A stretch of 9,201 nt of DNA from Leucobacter sp. (GTDB lineage: Bacteria > Actinomycetota > Actinomycetes > Actinomycetales > Microbacteriaceae): positions 1-9,201 of the forward strand of contig JAPSIU010000095.1 of NCBI GenBank assembly GCA_031178565.1. The letters are read 5' to 3'. Positions 1-5,514 of this stretch are shown in pieces (the first letter of the stretch is position 1; every line of letters begins with the position of its first letter). The position numbers and the translations under genes are program-made. Below the pieces are notes generated by a model. That model did not search any database, was not told the origin of the DNA, and was given only the letters and a program-made list of their open reading frames with translations.

Positions 1-82
1 CGGCCTGCCTCGTGCCCACCCCCCCACCTTGCCCCCGCCCGCCGGGGGGCCCCCCCGGGGGTGCCCCCCCCCCCCCCCGGCG
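1..82. other. Low-complexity G/C homopolymer tract, probable contig-end artefact
   Basis: These bases consist almost entirely of C and G runs, including about 15 consecutive C at 64-78 and alternating C-runs and G-runs before it. No coding pattern, terminator or promoter can be read here. Normal mixed sequence resumes at about 83, shortly after the miaA stop in the direction of transcription. The same texture occurs inside miaA at 844-927, where it demonstrably damages a conserved protein motif, so I infer unreliable base calls rather than a real genomic feature. In related genomes this position downstream of miaA often holds dapF, but nothing supports that here. Confidence 0.7.
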
Positions 83-102
83 TGGCCTATTTCGATACGC
101 CT

Positions 103-1008
103 CTACGGCACCAGCCCTCCGGCGTCGGGGCCGTCGAGCCACTCGATGCCCGGGTAGCGCTTGAACCAGCTCACCTGGCGGCGCGCGTAGCGCCGCGTCA
201 GTGCCTGCGTCTCCGCGATGGCGGCGGCCTGCGTCGTCTCCCCGCGCAGTTGCGCGAGCGCCTGCGCGTACCCGATGGCGCGGCTCGCCGTCTTCCCGCG
301 CTCGATCCCGCGCGGGATCAATCCGGCGACCTCGTCGACGAGGCCGTCGGCCCACATCTTCGCGACGCGGCGATCGAGGCGGTCGACCAGTACGGATCGC
401 TCGGCGCGAACGCCGATGATGCGGGTCTCGGGATACCAGAGCCGCGGCTCCTCGGGAAGCACCACCTGCGCGTCACCGCCGAGCATCGCGACTTCGAGCG
501 CTCGAACGACACGACGAGGGTTGCGGATGTCCACCGCGCTCGCGGTCTCCGGGCTGAGGGAGCGCAATCGCTCGAGCAGCGGTTCGACACCCTGGACCTC
601 GAGCTCCCCCTCGATACGTGCGCGCAGCGCCTCATCCCGCGGCGGGAAGCGGAAGTCGAAAATCGCGCTCGAGACGTAGAGCCCCGATCCCCCGACGAGA
701 ATCGCGTCGGCGCCGCGACGGTGGATCTCCTCGATCGCGGCGCGAGCGGCGGGCTGATACCGGGCGACGGCCGCCTCCTCCGAGGGGTCGAGCTCGTCGA
801 ACAGATGGTGCGGGATCCCCCGGCGCTCCTCGATCGGAAGTTTGGGGGTGCCGTTTACCATACCGCGGTTGCGCTGCTTCGGGTGGGGGTTGGGGGGCTG
901 GGGGGGGGGGCCGGGGGGGGCGCGCGCCCGGGCGAGGTCGAGCGACAGCGCCGACTTCCCCGTGCCGGTCGCGCCGACGACGGCCCAGAGCCGCCGGCGC
1001 TCGCTCAT
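103..1008 (-). CDS. miaA: tRNA dimethylallyltransferase MiaA (internally corrupted sequence)
   Basis: MiaA transfers a dimethylallyl group from DMAPP to N6 of A37 in tRNAs that read UNN codons; its product is the substrate of MiaB, encoded just upstream. The 301-aa protein has the P-loop GATGTGKS at residues 12-19. It also has the family signatures KLPIEERRGIPHHLFD from residue 56, LVGGSGLY, the DIRNPRRVVRALE helix and the C-terminal YARRQVSWFKRY motif. The start ATG at 1006-1008 overlaps the miaB stop (ATGA), so translation is probably coupled; the stop is TAG at 103-105. Residues about 28-55 are abnormal: a proline-rich stretch replaces the usual segment containing NADAMQLYRGMDIGT, and the invariant Asp of that motif reads as His42. 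Residues flanking the patch match the family in frame, so the real gene is probably intact and this is a sequencing or assembly error. If the sequence were real, the enzyme would probably be inactive. Confidence 0.93.
   Translation of the reverse strand: MSERRRLWAVVGATGTGKSALSLDLARARAPPGPPPQPPNPHPKQRNRGMVNGTPKLPIEERRGIPHHLFDELDPSEEAAVARYQPAARAAIEEIHRRGADAILVGGSGLYVSSAIFDFRFPPRDEALRARIEGELEVQGVEPLLERLRSLSPETASAVDIRNPRRVVRALEVAMLGGDAQVVLPEEPRLWYPETRIIGVRAERSVLVDRLDRRVAKMWADGLVDEVAGLIPRGIERGKTASRAIGYAQALAQLRGETTQAAAIAETQALTRRYARRQVSWFKRYPGIEWLDGPDAGGLVP
844..927. other. Suspected base-call error patch inside miaA
   Basis: On the plus strand the sequence degrades into G-runs (11 G at 900-910, 8 G at 913-920) and then returns abruptly to normal coding sequence. 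Translated in the miaA frame, the best alignment to the family motif is NPHPKQ...RGM..GT.KLP against NADAMQ...RGMDIGTAKLP. The spacing is preserved, which points to substitutions rather than indels. The implied coding-strand changes are mostly G-to-C and T-to-A. A real pseudogenising event would not be expected to keep the frame while inserting homopolymers at a catalytic loop. Progressive G enrichment is typical of low-quality calls in two-colour sequencing, but the technology used is unknown. Confidence 0.7.
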
Positions 1009-2558
1009 CGGGTGCGGAGCGTGGGCAGTCCGAGGCTCACGGCGCGGGGCGCCGAGCCCGGCTCGGCCGGGGCCGAGGCCGGCCCCGGAACACCGCAGCT
1101 CTCCGCCTGACGGCGGTCCCAGGCGTCACCCGCCCTGGTGCGCCGGACAGCGTAGACGTCCGTCTCGTCGGCGATGAGGAAGTGCGGTGCGGCCGCGGTG
1201 AGCCGGACGGTCACGACGTCGCCCGGGCGCGGCAGCTCCCCGTCCTCGGGTACCGCGAAGTGCACCAGGCGATTGTCTTCCGCCCGGCCCGAGAGCCGAT
1301 GCCGTTCAGCGTCCTTCTTGCCCTCGCTCACCGAGACGAGCACCTCGACGGAGCGGCCCACCTGTGCCTGGTTCTCCTCGAGTGAGACGCGCTCCTGCAG
1401 CGCGAGAAGGCGCTCGTAGCGCTCCTGCACGACCGCCTTCGGCACCTGGTCCTCCATCGTCGCGGCGGGGGTCCCCGGACGGATCGAGTACTGGAAGGTG
1501 AAGGCGCTCGAGAATCGTGACGCCTCCACCACGCGCATCGTGTCCGCGAAGTCCTCCTCGGTTTCGCCGGGGAAACCCACGATGATGTCGGTGGTGATCG
1601 CCGCGTTCGGGATCCGCTCCCGCACGGCGTCCAGTATCCCGAGGAAGCGCTTCGAGCGATACGAGCGGCGCATCGCTTTGAGAATCGTGTCCGAGCCCGA
1701 CTGCAGCGGCATGTGCAGCGACGGCATCACGTTGGGCGTGTCGGCCATCGCGGCGATCACGTCGTCGGTGAAGGCCGCCGGGTGGGGGCTCGTGAAGCGC
1801 ACCCGTTCGAGTCCCTCGATCTCGCCCATGGCCCGCAGCAGCTTGCCGAAGGCCTGCCGATCCCCGAACTCGACCCCGTACGTGTTCACGTTCTGCCCGA
1901 GCAGCGTGACCTCGATCGCGCCGTCGTCGACGAGAGCCTGGACCTCGGCGAGGATGTCTCCCGGACGACGGTCCTTCTCCTTGCCGCGCAGCGCGGGGAC
2001 GATGCAGAAGGTGCAGGTGTTGTTGCACCCGACCGAGATCGAGACCCAGCCGCTGGAGGCGGAGTCGCGCTTGGTCGGCAGGGTCGAGGGGAACACCTCG
2101 AGGGATTCCAGGATCTCGACCTGGGCCTCTTGGTTGTGCCGTGCGCGCTCGAGCAGCGTCGGCAGGGATCCCATGTTGTGCGTGCCGAAGACGACGTCGA
2201 CCCAGGGCGCCTTCTCCACGATCGCGCCCTGGTCCTTCTGCGCGAGACAGCCGCCGACCGCGATCTGCATCCCCTCGCGCTCCCGCTTCACGCCGGCGAG
2301 GTAGCCCAGGTTTCCGTAGAGGCGGTTCGCGGCGTTCTCGCGCACGGCGCAGGTGTTGATCACGACGACGTCGGCCTGCTCGGCGTCCTCCGCCGCGATG
2401 TAGCCGGCGGCTTCCAGGGAGCCGGAGAGCCGCTCGGAGTCGTGCACGTTCATCTGGCAGCCGAGTGTGCGCACCGTGTAGCTGCGGGGGCGTCCGTCGG
2501 GTCGGAGCGCGGCAGGCGACGGCTCGATCACGGTGGGGTCGGCTGATGCGAGACTCAT
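1005..2558 (-). CDS. miaB: tRNA-2-methylthio-N6-dimethylallyladenosine synthase MiaB
   Basis: This radical-SAM methylthiotransferase adds a 2-methylthio group to i6A37 in tRNA, the step after MiaA. The protein is 517 aa. The N-terminal UPF0004 domain contains the three auxiliary-cluster cysteines Cys34 (TLGCQMN), Cys70 (INTCAVR) and Cys104 (VGGCLAQK). The radical-SAM CxxxCxxC motif is CNNTCTFC at 178-185. Further family motifs are LLGQNVNTYG near 219-228 and HMPLQSGSD near 282-290. A TRAM RNA-binding domain spans about 400-468. An Ala/Pro/Gly-rich tail of about 45 residues follows TRAM and is not part of the conserved fold. The gene starts with ATG at 2556-2558, 24 nt after recX, with no strong Shine-Dalgarno, and overlaps miaA by 4 nt. 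Expression therefore probably depends on the recA-recX transcript, though an internal promoter is not excluded. Confidence 0.97.
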   Translation of the reverse strand: MSLASADPTVIEPSPAALRPDGRPRSYTVRTLGCQMNVHDSERLSGSLEAAGYIAAEDAEQADVVVINTCAVRENAANRLYGNLGYLAGVKREREGMQIAVGGCLAQKDQGAIVEKAPWVDVVFGTHNMGSLPTLLERARHNQEAQVEILESLEVFPSTLPTKRDSASSGWVSISVGCNNTCTFCIVPALRGKEKDRRPGDILAEVQALVDDGAIEVTLLGQNVNTYGVEFGDRQAFGKLLRAMGEIEGLERVRFTSPHPAAFTDDVIAAMADTPNVMPSLHMPLQSGSDTILKAMRRSYRSKRFLGILDAVRERIPNAAITTDIIVGFPGETEEDFADTMRVVEASRFSSAFTFQYSIRPGTPAATMEDQVPKAVVQERYERLLALQERVSLEENQAQVGRSVEVLVSVSEGKKDAERHRLSGRAEDNRLVHFAVPEDGELPRPGDVVTVRLTAAAPHFLIADETDVYAVRRTRAGDAWDRRQAESCGVPGPASAPAEPGSAPRAVSLGLPTLRTR

Positions 2559-2582
2559 GGATTCGATTCTATCGCCGCCCGA

Positions 2583-3377
2583 TCAGCGGAAGCGGACCCC
2601 GCCCGAGGAGGGGCGCGCGGTGCCGTCGAGCGCCTCGCGCGCCGCTCGCACGGCTCGTTCCCCCGACCAGCCGCGGCGGGCGAGGAACCCCAGAAGGCGC
2701 CGCTCCGCGGTCTGCCGGTCGAGGTCGCCGAGCCGGCGGGCGCGGTCCTGGGCAGCACTGCGGAGAAGCTCGAACTCCTCCTCGTCGTCGAGCTCTCCGA
2801 GCGCCTCTTCGATCGCGCCGTCCGGCAGCCGGCGCTCGCGCAGCTTCATCCGGATCTGGGTCCGGCTGGCGCGCTTCGTGTCGCGCAGTTTCTCGGTGAG
2901 CAGGCGCGCGAGACCGAGATCGTCGAGGTAGTGGCTGCGCTCGAACTCGTCGATGACCGCGTCCACCTCGAAGGGCTCGTGCTCGAGACGCAGGAGGTCC
3001 TCCCGCAGCTCGCCGCTCGAACGCGCCTTGCGCGCGAGGAGGCGCACACCGTCGGCGTAGGCGCTGTTCGTGCTCGCATCCTCCTGAGAAACGCCTTCGC
3101 GCAACACGGATTCTTCCCCCCGTGCACGGCGCTCGATCGACGCGACACCCTCGACGGGCGCCTGGATCCCGACGGGCGCACGGGATTCGTCGAACGCACC
3201 GTCCCCGTTCGAGGAGATGCCCGCGGGATCGCCCGAGTCCTCCGGAGCGGGGACCCAGGAGCGCTGCCGCAGCAGCGATCGCAGCTCGATCACCTCGGCG
3301 AGATCGGCCCGGTCCTCTCCCGGCGACGGTTCAGGGTCGCCGGGAGGCGGAAGGAAGCGTACAGCCACGGGGCTCAA
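2583..3377 (-). CDS. recX: Regulatory protein RecX, with long acidic N-terminal extension
   Basis: RecX binds RecA filaments and limits their ATPase and strand-exchange activity, and it is normally co-transcribed with recA. The 264-aa product has the RecX three-helix repeats from about residue 110 to 250. Recognisable segments are the LLARKARSSGELREDL helix, a YLDDLGLARLLTE segment near 150-162, the RASRTQIRMKLRERRLPDGAIEEAL region near 169-193, and the closing FLARRGWSGE near 231-240. The first 105 or so residues are acidic, Pro/Gly-rich and not recognisable as a domain. The start shown is TTG at 3375-3377, overlapping the recA TGA by 3 bases within a 4-nt overlap (TTGA). A GTG at codon 4 (3366-3368) is an alternative. 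Neither has a clear ribosome binding site, so translation is probably coupled to recA and the exact start is uncertain. Confidence 0.9.
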   Translation of the reverse strand: MSPVAVRFLPPPGDPEPSPGEDRADLAEVIELRSLLRQRSWVPAPEDSGDPAGISSNGDGAFDESRAPVGIQAPVEGVASIERRARGEESVLREGVSQEDASTNSAYADGVRLLARKARSSGELREDLLRLEHEPFEVDAVIDEFERSHYLDDLGLARLLTEKLRDTKRASRTQIRMKLRERRLPDGAIEEALGELDDEEEFELLRSAAQDRARRLGDLDRQTAERRLLGFLARRGWSGERAVRAAREALDGTARPSSGGVRFR

Positions 3378-4459
3378 GCGCTCGCGCGCTGCTCGGACGA
3401 GGAAACCGGAGCGAGCGCGGGAGCGGGAGCCTCGGAGCCCGCCGCGGCAGCCTCCTCGCCTCGCCCGTTCACCCCGAGCTTCGTCAGGATCTTCTCCTCG
3501 ATCTCGGCCGCCATGTCCGCGTGCTCGATGAGGAAGCGCCTCGCGTTCTCCATCCCCTGCCCGAGCTGATCGCCGTCGTAGGTGAACCAGGCTCCGCTCT
3601 TCTTGATGAGGCCCTGCTCCACGCCGTAGTCGATGAGAGAGCCCTCGCGAGAGATCCCGATGCCGTAGAGGATGTCGAACTCGGCCTGCTTGAAGGGCGG
3701 TGCCATCTTGTTCTTCACGACCTTCACCCGAGTGCGGTTTCCCACGGCGTCCGTCCCGTCTTTCAGGGTCTGGATGCGACGGATATCGAGTCGCACCGAA
3801 GCGTAGAACTTCAGCGCCTTACCGCCCGAGGTGGTCTCGGGGCTGCCGAAGAACACACCGACCTTCTCGCGGAGCTGATTGATGAAGATGCACGTGGTCT
3901 TGGTCGTGTTGAGGCTGCCGGTGATCTTGCGGAGCGCCTGGGACATGAGCCGAGCCTGCAGGCCGACGTGACTGTCGCCCATCTCGCCGTCGATCTCGGC
4001 CTTCGGCACGAGAGCCGCGACCGAGTCGATCACGACCAGGTCGACCGATCCGGAGCGGATCAGCATGTCCGCGATCTCCAGGGCCTGCTCACCGGTGTCC
4101 GGCTGAGCCACGAGCAGGGCGTCGATGTCGACGCCGAGCTTCTTCGCATACTCCGGATCGAGCGCGTGCTCGGCATCGATGAACGCCGCGATGCCTCCGG
4201 CCCGCTGCGCGTTCGCGATCGCATGCAGCGTCAGTGTCGTCTTACCCGATGACTCGGGGCCGTAGATCTCGACGACCCGGCCGCGCGGCAGGCCGCCGAT
4301 GCCGAGCGCGACATCGAGCGCGACGGATCCGGTCGGGATGACTTCTACCGGGGCGCGCTCCTGACTGCCCATGCGCATGATCGCGCCCTTGCCGAAATTC
4401 TTGTCGATCTGCGCGAGCGCGGCCTCGAGAGCCTTCTCGCGATCCTTGGGTGCTGCCAT
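3374..4459 (-). CDS. recA: Recombinase RecA
   Basis: RecA polymerises on single-stranded DNA, catalyses homologous pairing and strand exchange, and stimulates LexA self-cleavage in the SOS response. The 361-aa protein is of usual length. It has Walker A GPESSGKT at 67-74, the catalytic Glu at 97 in FIDAEHALD, Walker B LVVIDS at 141-146, the FINQLREKVG segment with the L2 loop near 192-215, and a complete core running to about 333. The last 28 or so residues form an Ala/Glu-rich tail, as is common in this protein. No intein is present. The start is ATG at 4457-4459, with AAGGAG at 4466-4471 and a 6-nt spacer. The gene heads a recA-recX-miaB-miaA operon and has an upstream control region with a LexA box and a RecA-NDp-like promoter. 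Confidence 0.99.
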   Translation of the reverse strand: MAAPKDREKALEAALAQIDKNFGKGAIMRMGSQERAPVEVIPTGSVALDVALGIGGLPRGRVVEIYGPESSGKTTLTLHAIANAQRAGGIAAFIDAEHALDPEYAKKLGVDIDALLVAQPDTGEQALEIADMLIRSGSVDLVVIDSVAALVPKAEIDGEMGDSHVGLQARLMSQALRKITGSLNTTKTTCIFINQLREKVGVFFGSPETTSGGKALKFYASVRLDIRRIQTLKDGTDAVGNRTRVKVVKNKMAPPFKQAEFDILYGIGISREGSLIDYGVEQGLIKKSGAWFTYDGDQLGQGMENARRFLIEHADMAAEIEEKILTKLGVNGRGEEAAAAGSEAPAPALAPVSSSEQRASA

Positions 4460-4465
4460 CTCCTG

Positions 4466-4471
4466 CTCCTT
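4466..4471 (-). promoter_or_regulatory. Ribosome binding site of recA
   Basis: AAGGAG on the minus strand, 6 nt before the recA ATG. It fixes the recA start; no competing in-frame start has a comparable site. Confidence 0.85.
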
Positions 4472-4510
4472 ACGTGTACGCGGCGACGCCGCTGGGTTGC
4501 TGCCTACCGA

Positions 4511-4536
4511 CTGTCTTGACCCTGGAGGGCAGACAA
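4511..4536 (-). other. Possible hairpin in the recA leader
   Basis: In the transcript sense, TTGTCT (4536-4531) can pair with AGACAG (4516-4511), giving six pairs including one G-U. An inner CCC/GGG stem closes a four-base loop, with a small internal loop between the two stems. It lies between the proposed proximal recA promoter and the recA ribosome binding site. No U-run follows, so it is not a convincing terminator. It could be a leader structure or chance pairing in GC-rich DNA. Confidence 0.3.
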
Positions 4537-4558
4537 GGCGTTGGTGGCTGTTGCTTCC

Positions 4559-4580
4559 AACCTAGGACGCACCACTGACA
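4559..4580 (-). promoter_or_regulatory. RecA-NDp-like (PafBC-type) promoter of recA
   Basis: On the minus strand TGTCAGTG (4580-4573) is followed by exactly 8 bases and then TAGGTT (4564-4559). This matches the actinobacterial LexA-independent DNA-damage promoter motif TTGTCRGTG-N8-TANNNT at every specified position except the first (G instead of T). In mycobacteria this motif drives recA and many repair genes, with PafBC (earlier ClgR) reported as the activator. It sits about 100 nt upstream of the recA start. A transcript starting near 4552 would have a leader of about 93 nt. Confidence 0.7.
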
Positions 4581-4637
4581 CTCACGGTCGAGACGGCGAA
4601 TCTGTGGGTAAGAAGTTTCTCAACTCACCTGTGCACG

Positions 4638-4666
4638 AAGATAACACTCATCGAACACATATTCGA
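4638..4666 (-). promoter_or_regulatory. LexA/SOS box (4651-4666) with possible -10 element
   Basis: TCGAACACATATTCGA at 4651-4666 is a near-palindrome matching the Gram-positive/actinobacterial LexA operator (CGAAC-N4-GTTCG type) with one central-arm deviation (ATTCG instead of GTTCG). On the minus strand it is followed by TATCTT (4643-4638), a plausible -10 hexamer. The operator would then cover the -35/spacer region of a distal recA promoter, an arrangement suited to repression. The distance to the recA start is about 190-200 nt. The -35 element itself is weak. Confidence 0.75.
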
Positions 4667-4708
4667 ATAATGCGTCGGCGAGTCGAGGCGAATCAGCGAA
4701 GATCCGCG

Positions 4709-4773
4709 GCCGCGAGGGCTGGCCACCAGGGTCAGCCGCGAGGGCCGGCCGCGACGGTCAGCCGCGAGGGTCG
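4709..4773. repeat. Degenerate 13-bp tandem repeat, five units
   Basis: Five consecutive 13-bp units begin at 4709, 4722, 4735, 4748 and 4761 on the plus strand. Their first ten bases read GCCGCGAGGG, GCCACCAGGG, GCCGCGAGGG, GCCGCGACGG and GCCGCGAGGG, followed by three variable bases (CTG, TCA, CCG, TCA, TCG). Units 2 and 4 share TCA, so the array also reads as about 2.5 copies of a 26-bp unit. GGTCAGCCGCGAGGG is repeated exactly at 4730-4744 and 4756-4770. The last units lie in the 3' end of the DUF3046 gene, and the TCA of unit 4 is its stop codon. On the minus strand GGCTG and CAGCC within the array can pair, so a weak stem-loop downstream of DUF3046 is possible. Confidence 0.8.
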
Positions 4774-4979
4774 ACGAGCCCGCGACCGTGACGGCGCTCC
4801 ACGGGCACATCGAGATCGACGCACAGCGCCTGCCAGACATCTCGCGCGGGCACCCCGCGCTCCAATGCCTCGTGCGCGGTACCGCCGAGAGCGGTCAGCC
4901 AGTGATCGCGGATAAGCACTCCGGCGTAGTCGGTGCCGAACTCGGCTGCGCACGCGCGCCGGAACTCACTCAGCTTCAT
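4758..4979 (-). CDS. DUF3046 family small protein
   Basis: This 73-aa protein matches the DUF3046 family, small actinobacterial proteins habitually encoded next to recA (Rv2738c in M. tuberculosis occupies the same place). Family-like features are the start MKLSEFRR, an RDHWLTALGG segment near 24-33, a DVWQALC segment near 47-53, and overall mostly helical, soluble character. No signal peptide or membrane segment is seen. The biochemical function of the family is not known to me. The start ATG at 4977-4979 has GGAGG at 7 nt spacing. The C-terminal residues GLVDPRG are encoded by the 13-bp tandem repeat, so this end is probably lineage-specific. The gene lies between the clgR terminator hairpin and the recA control region. 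Its own promoter is not obvious, so readthrough from clgR is possible. Confidence 0.88.
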   Translation of the reverse strand: MKLSEFRRACAAEFGTDYAGVLIRDHWLTALGGTAHEALERGVPARDVWQALCVDLDVPVERRHGRGLVDPRG

Positions 4980-5010
4980 CCCGGCTCCTCCGCCCCTCCG
5001 GAAACGGCGA

Positions 5011-5039
5011 AGCGCCCGAGCCTCGAAGACTCGGGCGCT
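5011..5039 (-). terminator. Hairpin terminator downstream of clgR
   Basis: AGCGCCCGAG at 5011-5020 and CTCGGGCGCT at 5030-5039 form a perfect 10-bp inverted repeat with a 9-nt loop. It starts 46 nt past the clgR stop on the minus strand. No strong U-run follows (TTCGCCGTTTCC in transcript sense), as is common for actinobacterial terminators. It ends about 31 nt before the DUF3046 start, so it could also attenuate rather than fully stop transcription into DUF3046. Confidence 0.75.
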
Positions 5040-5084
5040 CGCATCGCGCTCTGCCCGCGCGGAAACCTGTCGGCCTCACCGCGG

Positions 5085-5405
5085 CTAGGACACCAGCTCG
5101 GGCGCGTAGCCCGACACCAGCTCCGCAGGCACCGTGTCCGGCACCCGTCCCGCAAGAGGCATCGACAGCCCCTCGCCGACCGCGAGGCGTTCGCTGACCT
5201 CGCCCATGATCACCGAGAGCGGCGTATCGAGCGCGTCCGCGACGGCGGCGAGAATCTCGCTCGACGCCTCCTTCTGCCCTCGTTCGACCTCACTCAGGTA
5301 CCCCAGCGCGACGCTCGCCTCGCCGGCGACCTGGCGCAGCGTGCGTCCCTTCTGCAAGCGGAAGTCACGCAGCACGTCGCCGATCTCTTGACGCATCAGC
5401 ACCAT
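5085..5405 (-). CDS. clgR: XRE-family transcriptional regulator, ClgR-like
   Basis: This 106-aa protein carries a lambda-repressor-type helix-turn-helix at about residues 8-65. The recognition region is TLRQVAGEASVALGYLSEVERG, split over two helices at 22-43, followed by KEASSEILAAVADALDTPLSVIM. It matches the ClgR/PopR group, which activates clp protease and other proteostasis genes in actinobacteria and is itself a Clp substrate. Its position between cinA and DUF3046-recA is that of ClgR in M. tuberculosis. The C-terminus ends APELVS, with an internal echo of ELVS at 95-98; it lacks the Ala-Ala type ending expected of a classic Clp degron. The start is ATG at 5403-5405 with a perfect AAGGAGG at 6-nt spacing; the in-frame ATG at 5394-5396 is less likely. 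Autoregulation is suggested by the dyads upstream. Confidence 0.9.
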   Translation of the reverse strand: MVLMRQEIGDVLRDFRLQKGRTLRQVAGEASVALGYLSEVERGQKEASSEILAAVADALDTPLSVIMGEVSERLAVGEGLSMPLAGRVPDTVPAELVSGYAPELVS

Positions 5406-5411
5406 GTGAAC

Positions 5412-5418
5412 CCTCCTT
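5412..5418 (-). promoter_or_regulatory. Ribosome binding site of clgR
   Basis: AAGGAGG on the minus strand, 6 nt before ATG 5405-5403, a full anti-SD match. It decides in favour of the first of two nearby in-frame ATGs. Confidence 0.85.
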
Positions 5419-5424
5419 CTACTC

Positions 5425-5443
5425 GCACGGTTCGTGTCCGTGC
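5425..5443 (-). promoter_or_regulatory. Dyad in the clgR leader
   Basis: GCACGG (5425-5430) and CCGTGC (5438-5443) form a perfect 6-bp inverted repeat around a 7-nt spacer, just upstream of the clgR ribosome binding site. It could be an operator half-site pair or a leader hairpin; the sequence does not decide between them. Confidence 0.4.
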
Positions 5444-5447
5444 ATCC

Positions 5448-5469
5448 AGCCTACCCGCTCGCAAGCGGG
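5448..5469 (-). promoter_or_regulatory. Candidate clgR promoter: palindrome abutting a -10 hexamer
   Basis: CCCGCTCGCAAGCGGG at 5454-5469 has perfect 6-bp arms around a 4-nt centre. On the minus strand it is immediately followed by TAGGCT (5453-5448), a TANNNT -10 element, with no recognisable -35. Regulator-dependent promoters often look like this. The CGC...GCG core resembles published ClgR operators in general form (CGC-Y...R-GCG), but the spacing is one base longer than the corynebacterial consensus I recall, so assignment to ClgR is tentative. Confidence 0.4.
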
Positions 5470-5490
5470 ATTGCCGCTGCGGGAACACCA

Positions 5491-5514
5491 TCCAGTGTGC
5501 TCGGTGTCACTGGA
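5491..5514. promoter_or_regulatory. Interrupted palindrome upstream of clgR
   Basis: TCCAGTG (5491-5497) and CACTGGA (5508-5514) are perfect 7-bp arms separated by 10 nt. The two arm centres are 17 bp apart. The dyad lies between cinA and clgR, next to an AT-richer stretch (about 5515-5580), and is plausible as a transcription-factor site. No known regulator consensus is recognised. Confidence 0.4.

Noticed and set aside
844..927. True pseudogenisation of miaA or a G-quadruplex regulatory element
   Set aside because: The frame and residue spacing of the conserved motif are preserved while bases drift to homopolymers, and the same texture occurs at the window edge. Poor base calling is the simpler explanation.
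61..1110. Long plus-strand open frame of about 349 codons opposite miaA
   Set aside because: It is the antisense shadow of miaA in GC-rich DNA. It begins inside the homopolymer artefact, is rich in Arg/Ala/Gly and has no domain motif, while the minus strand encodes a recognisable MiaA.
1713..2546. Plus-strand frames opposite miaB, and similarly long ones opposite recA (3122-4252), cinA/pgsA (5610-7001) and the membrane-protein gene (7084-8094)
   Set aside because: They are typical high-GC shadow ORFs with biased composition and no motifs or ribosome binding sites, fully covered by well-supported genes on the other strand.
4706..4713. Octamer palindrome GCGGCCGC as a possible protein site
   Set aside because: Such palindromes are expected by chance in DNA of this composition, and it lies at the edge of the tandem repeat, which explains it.
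4709..4773. CRISPR-like array
   Set aside because: The units are 13 bp, degenerate and directly contiguous with no spacers, and no cas genes are present.
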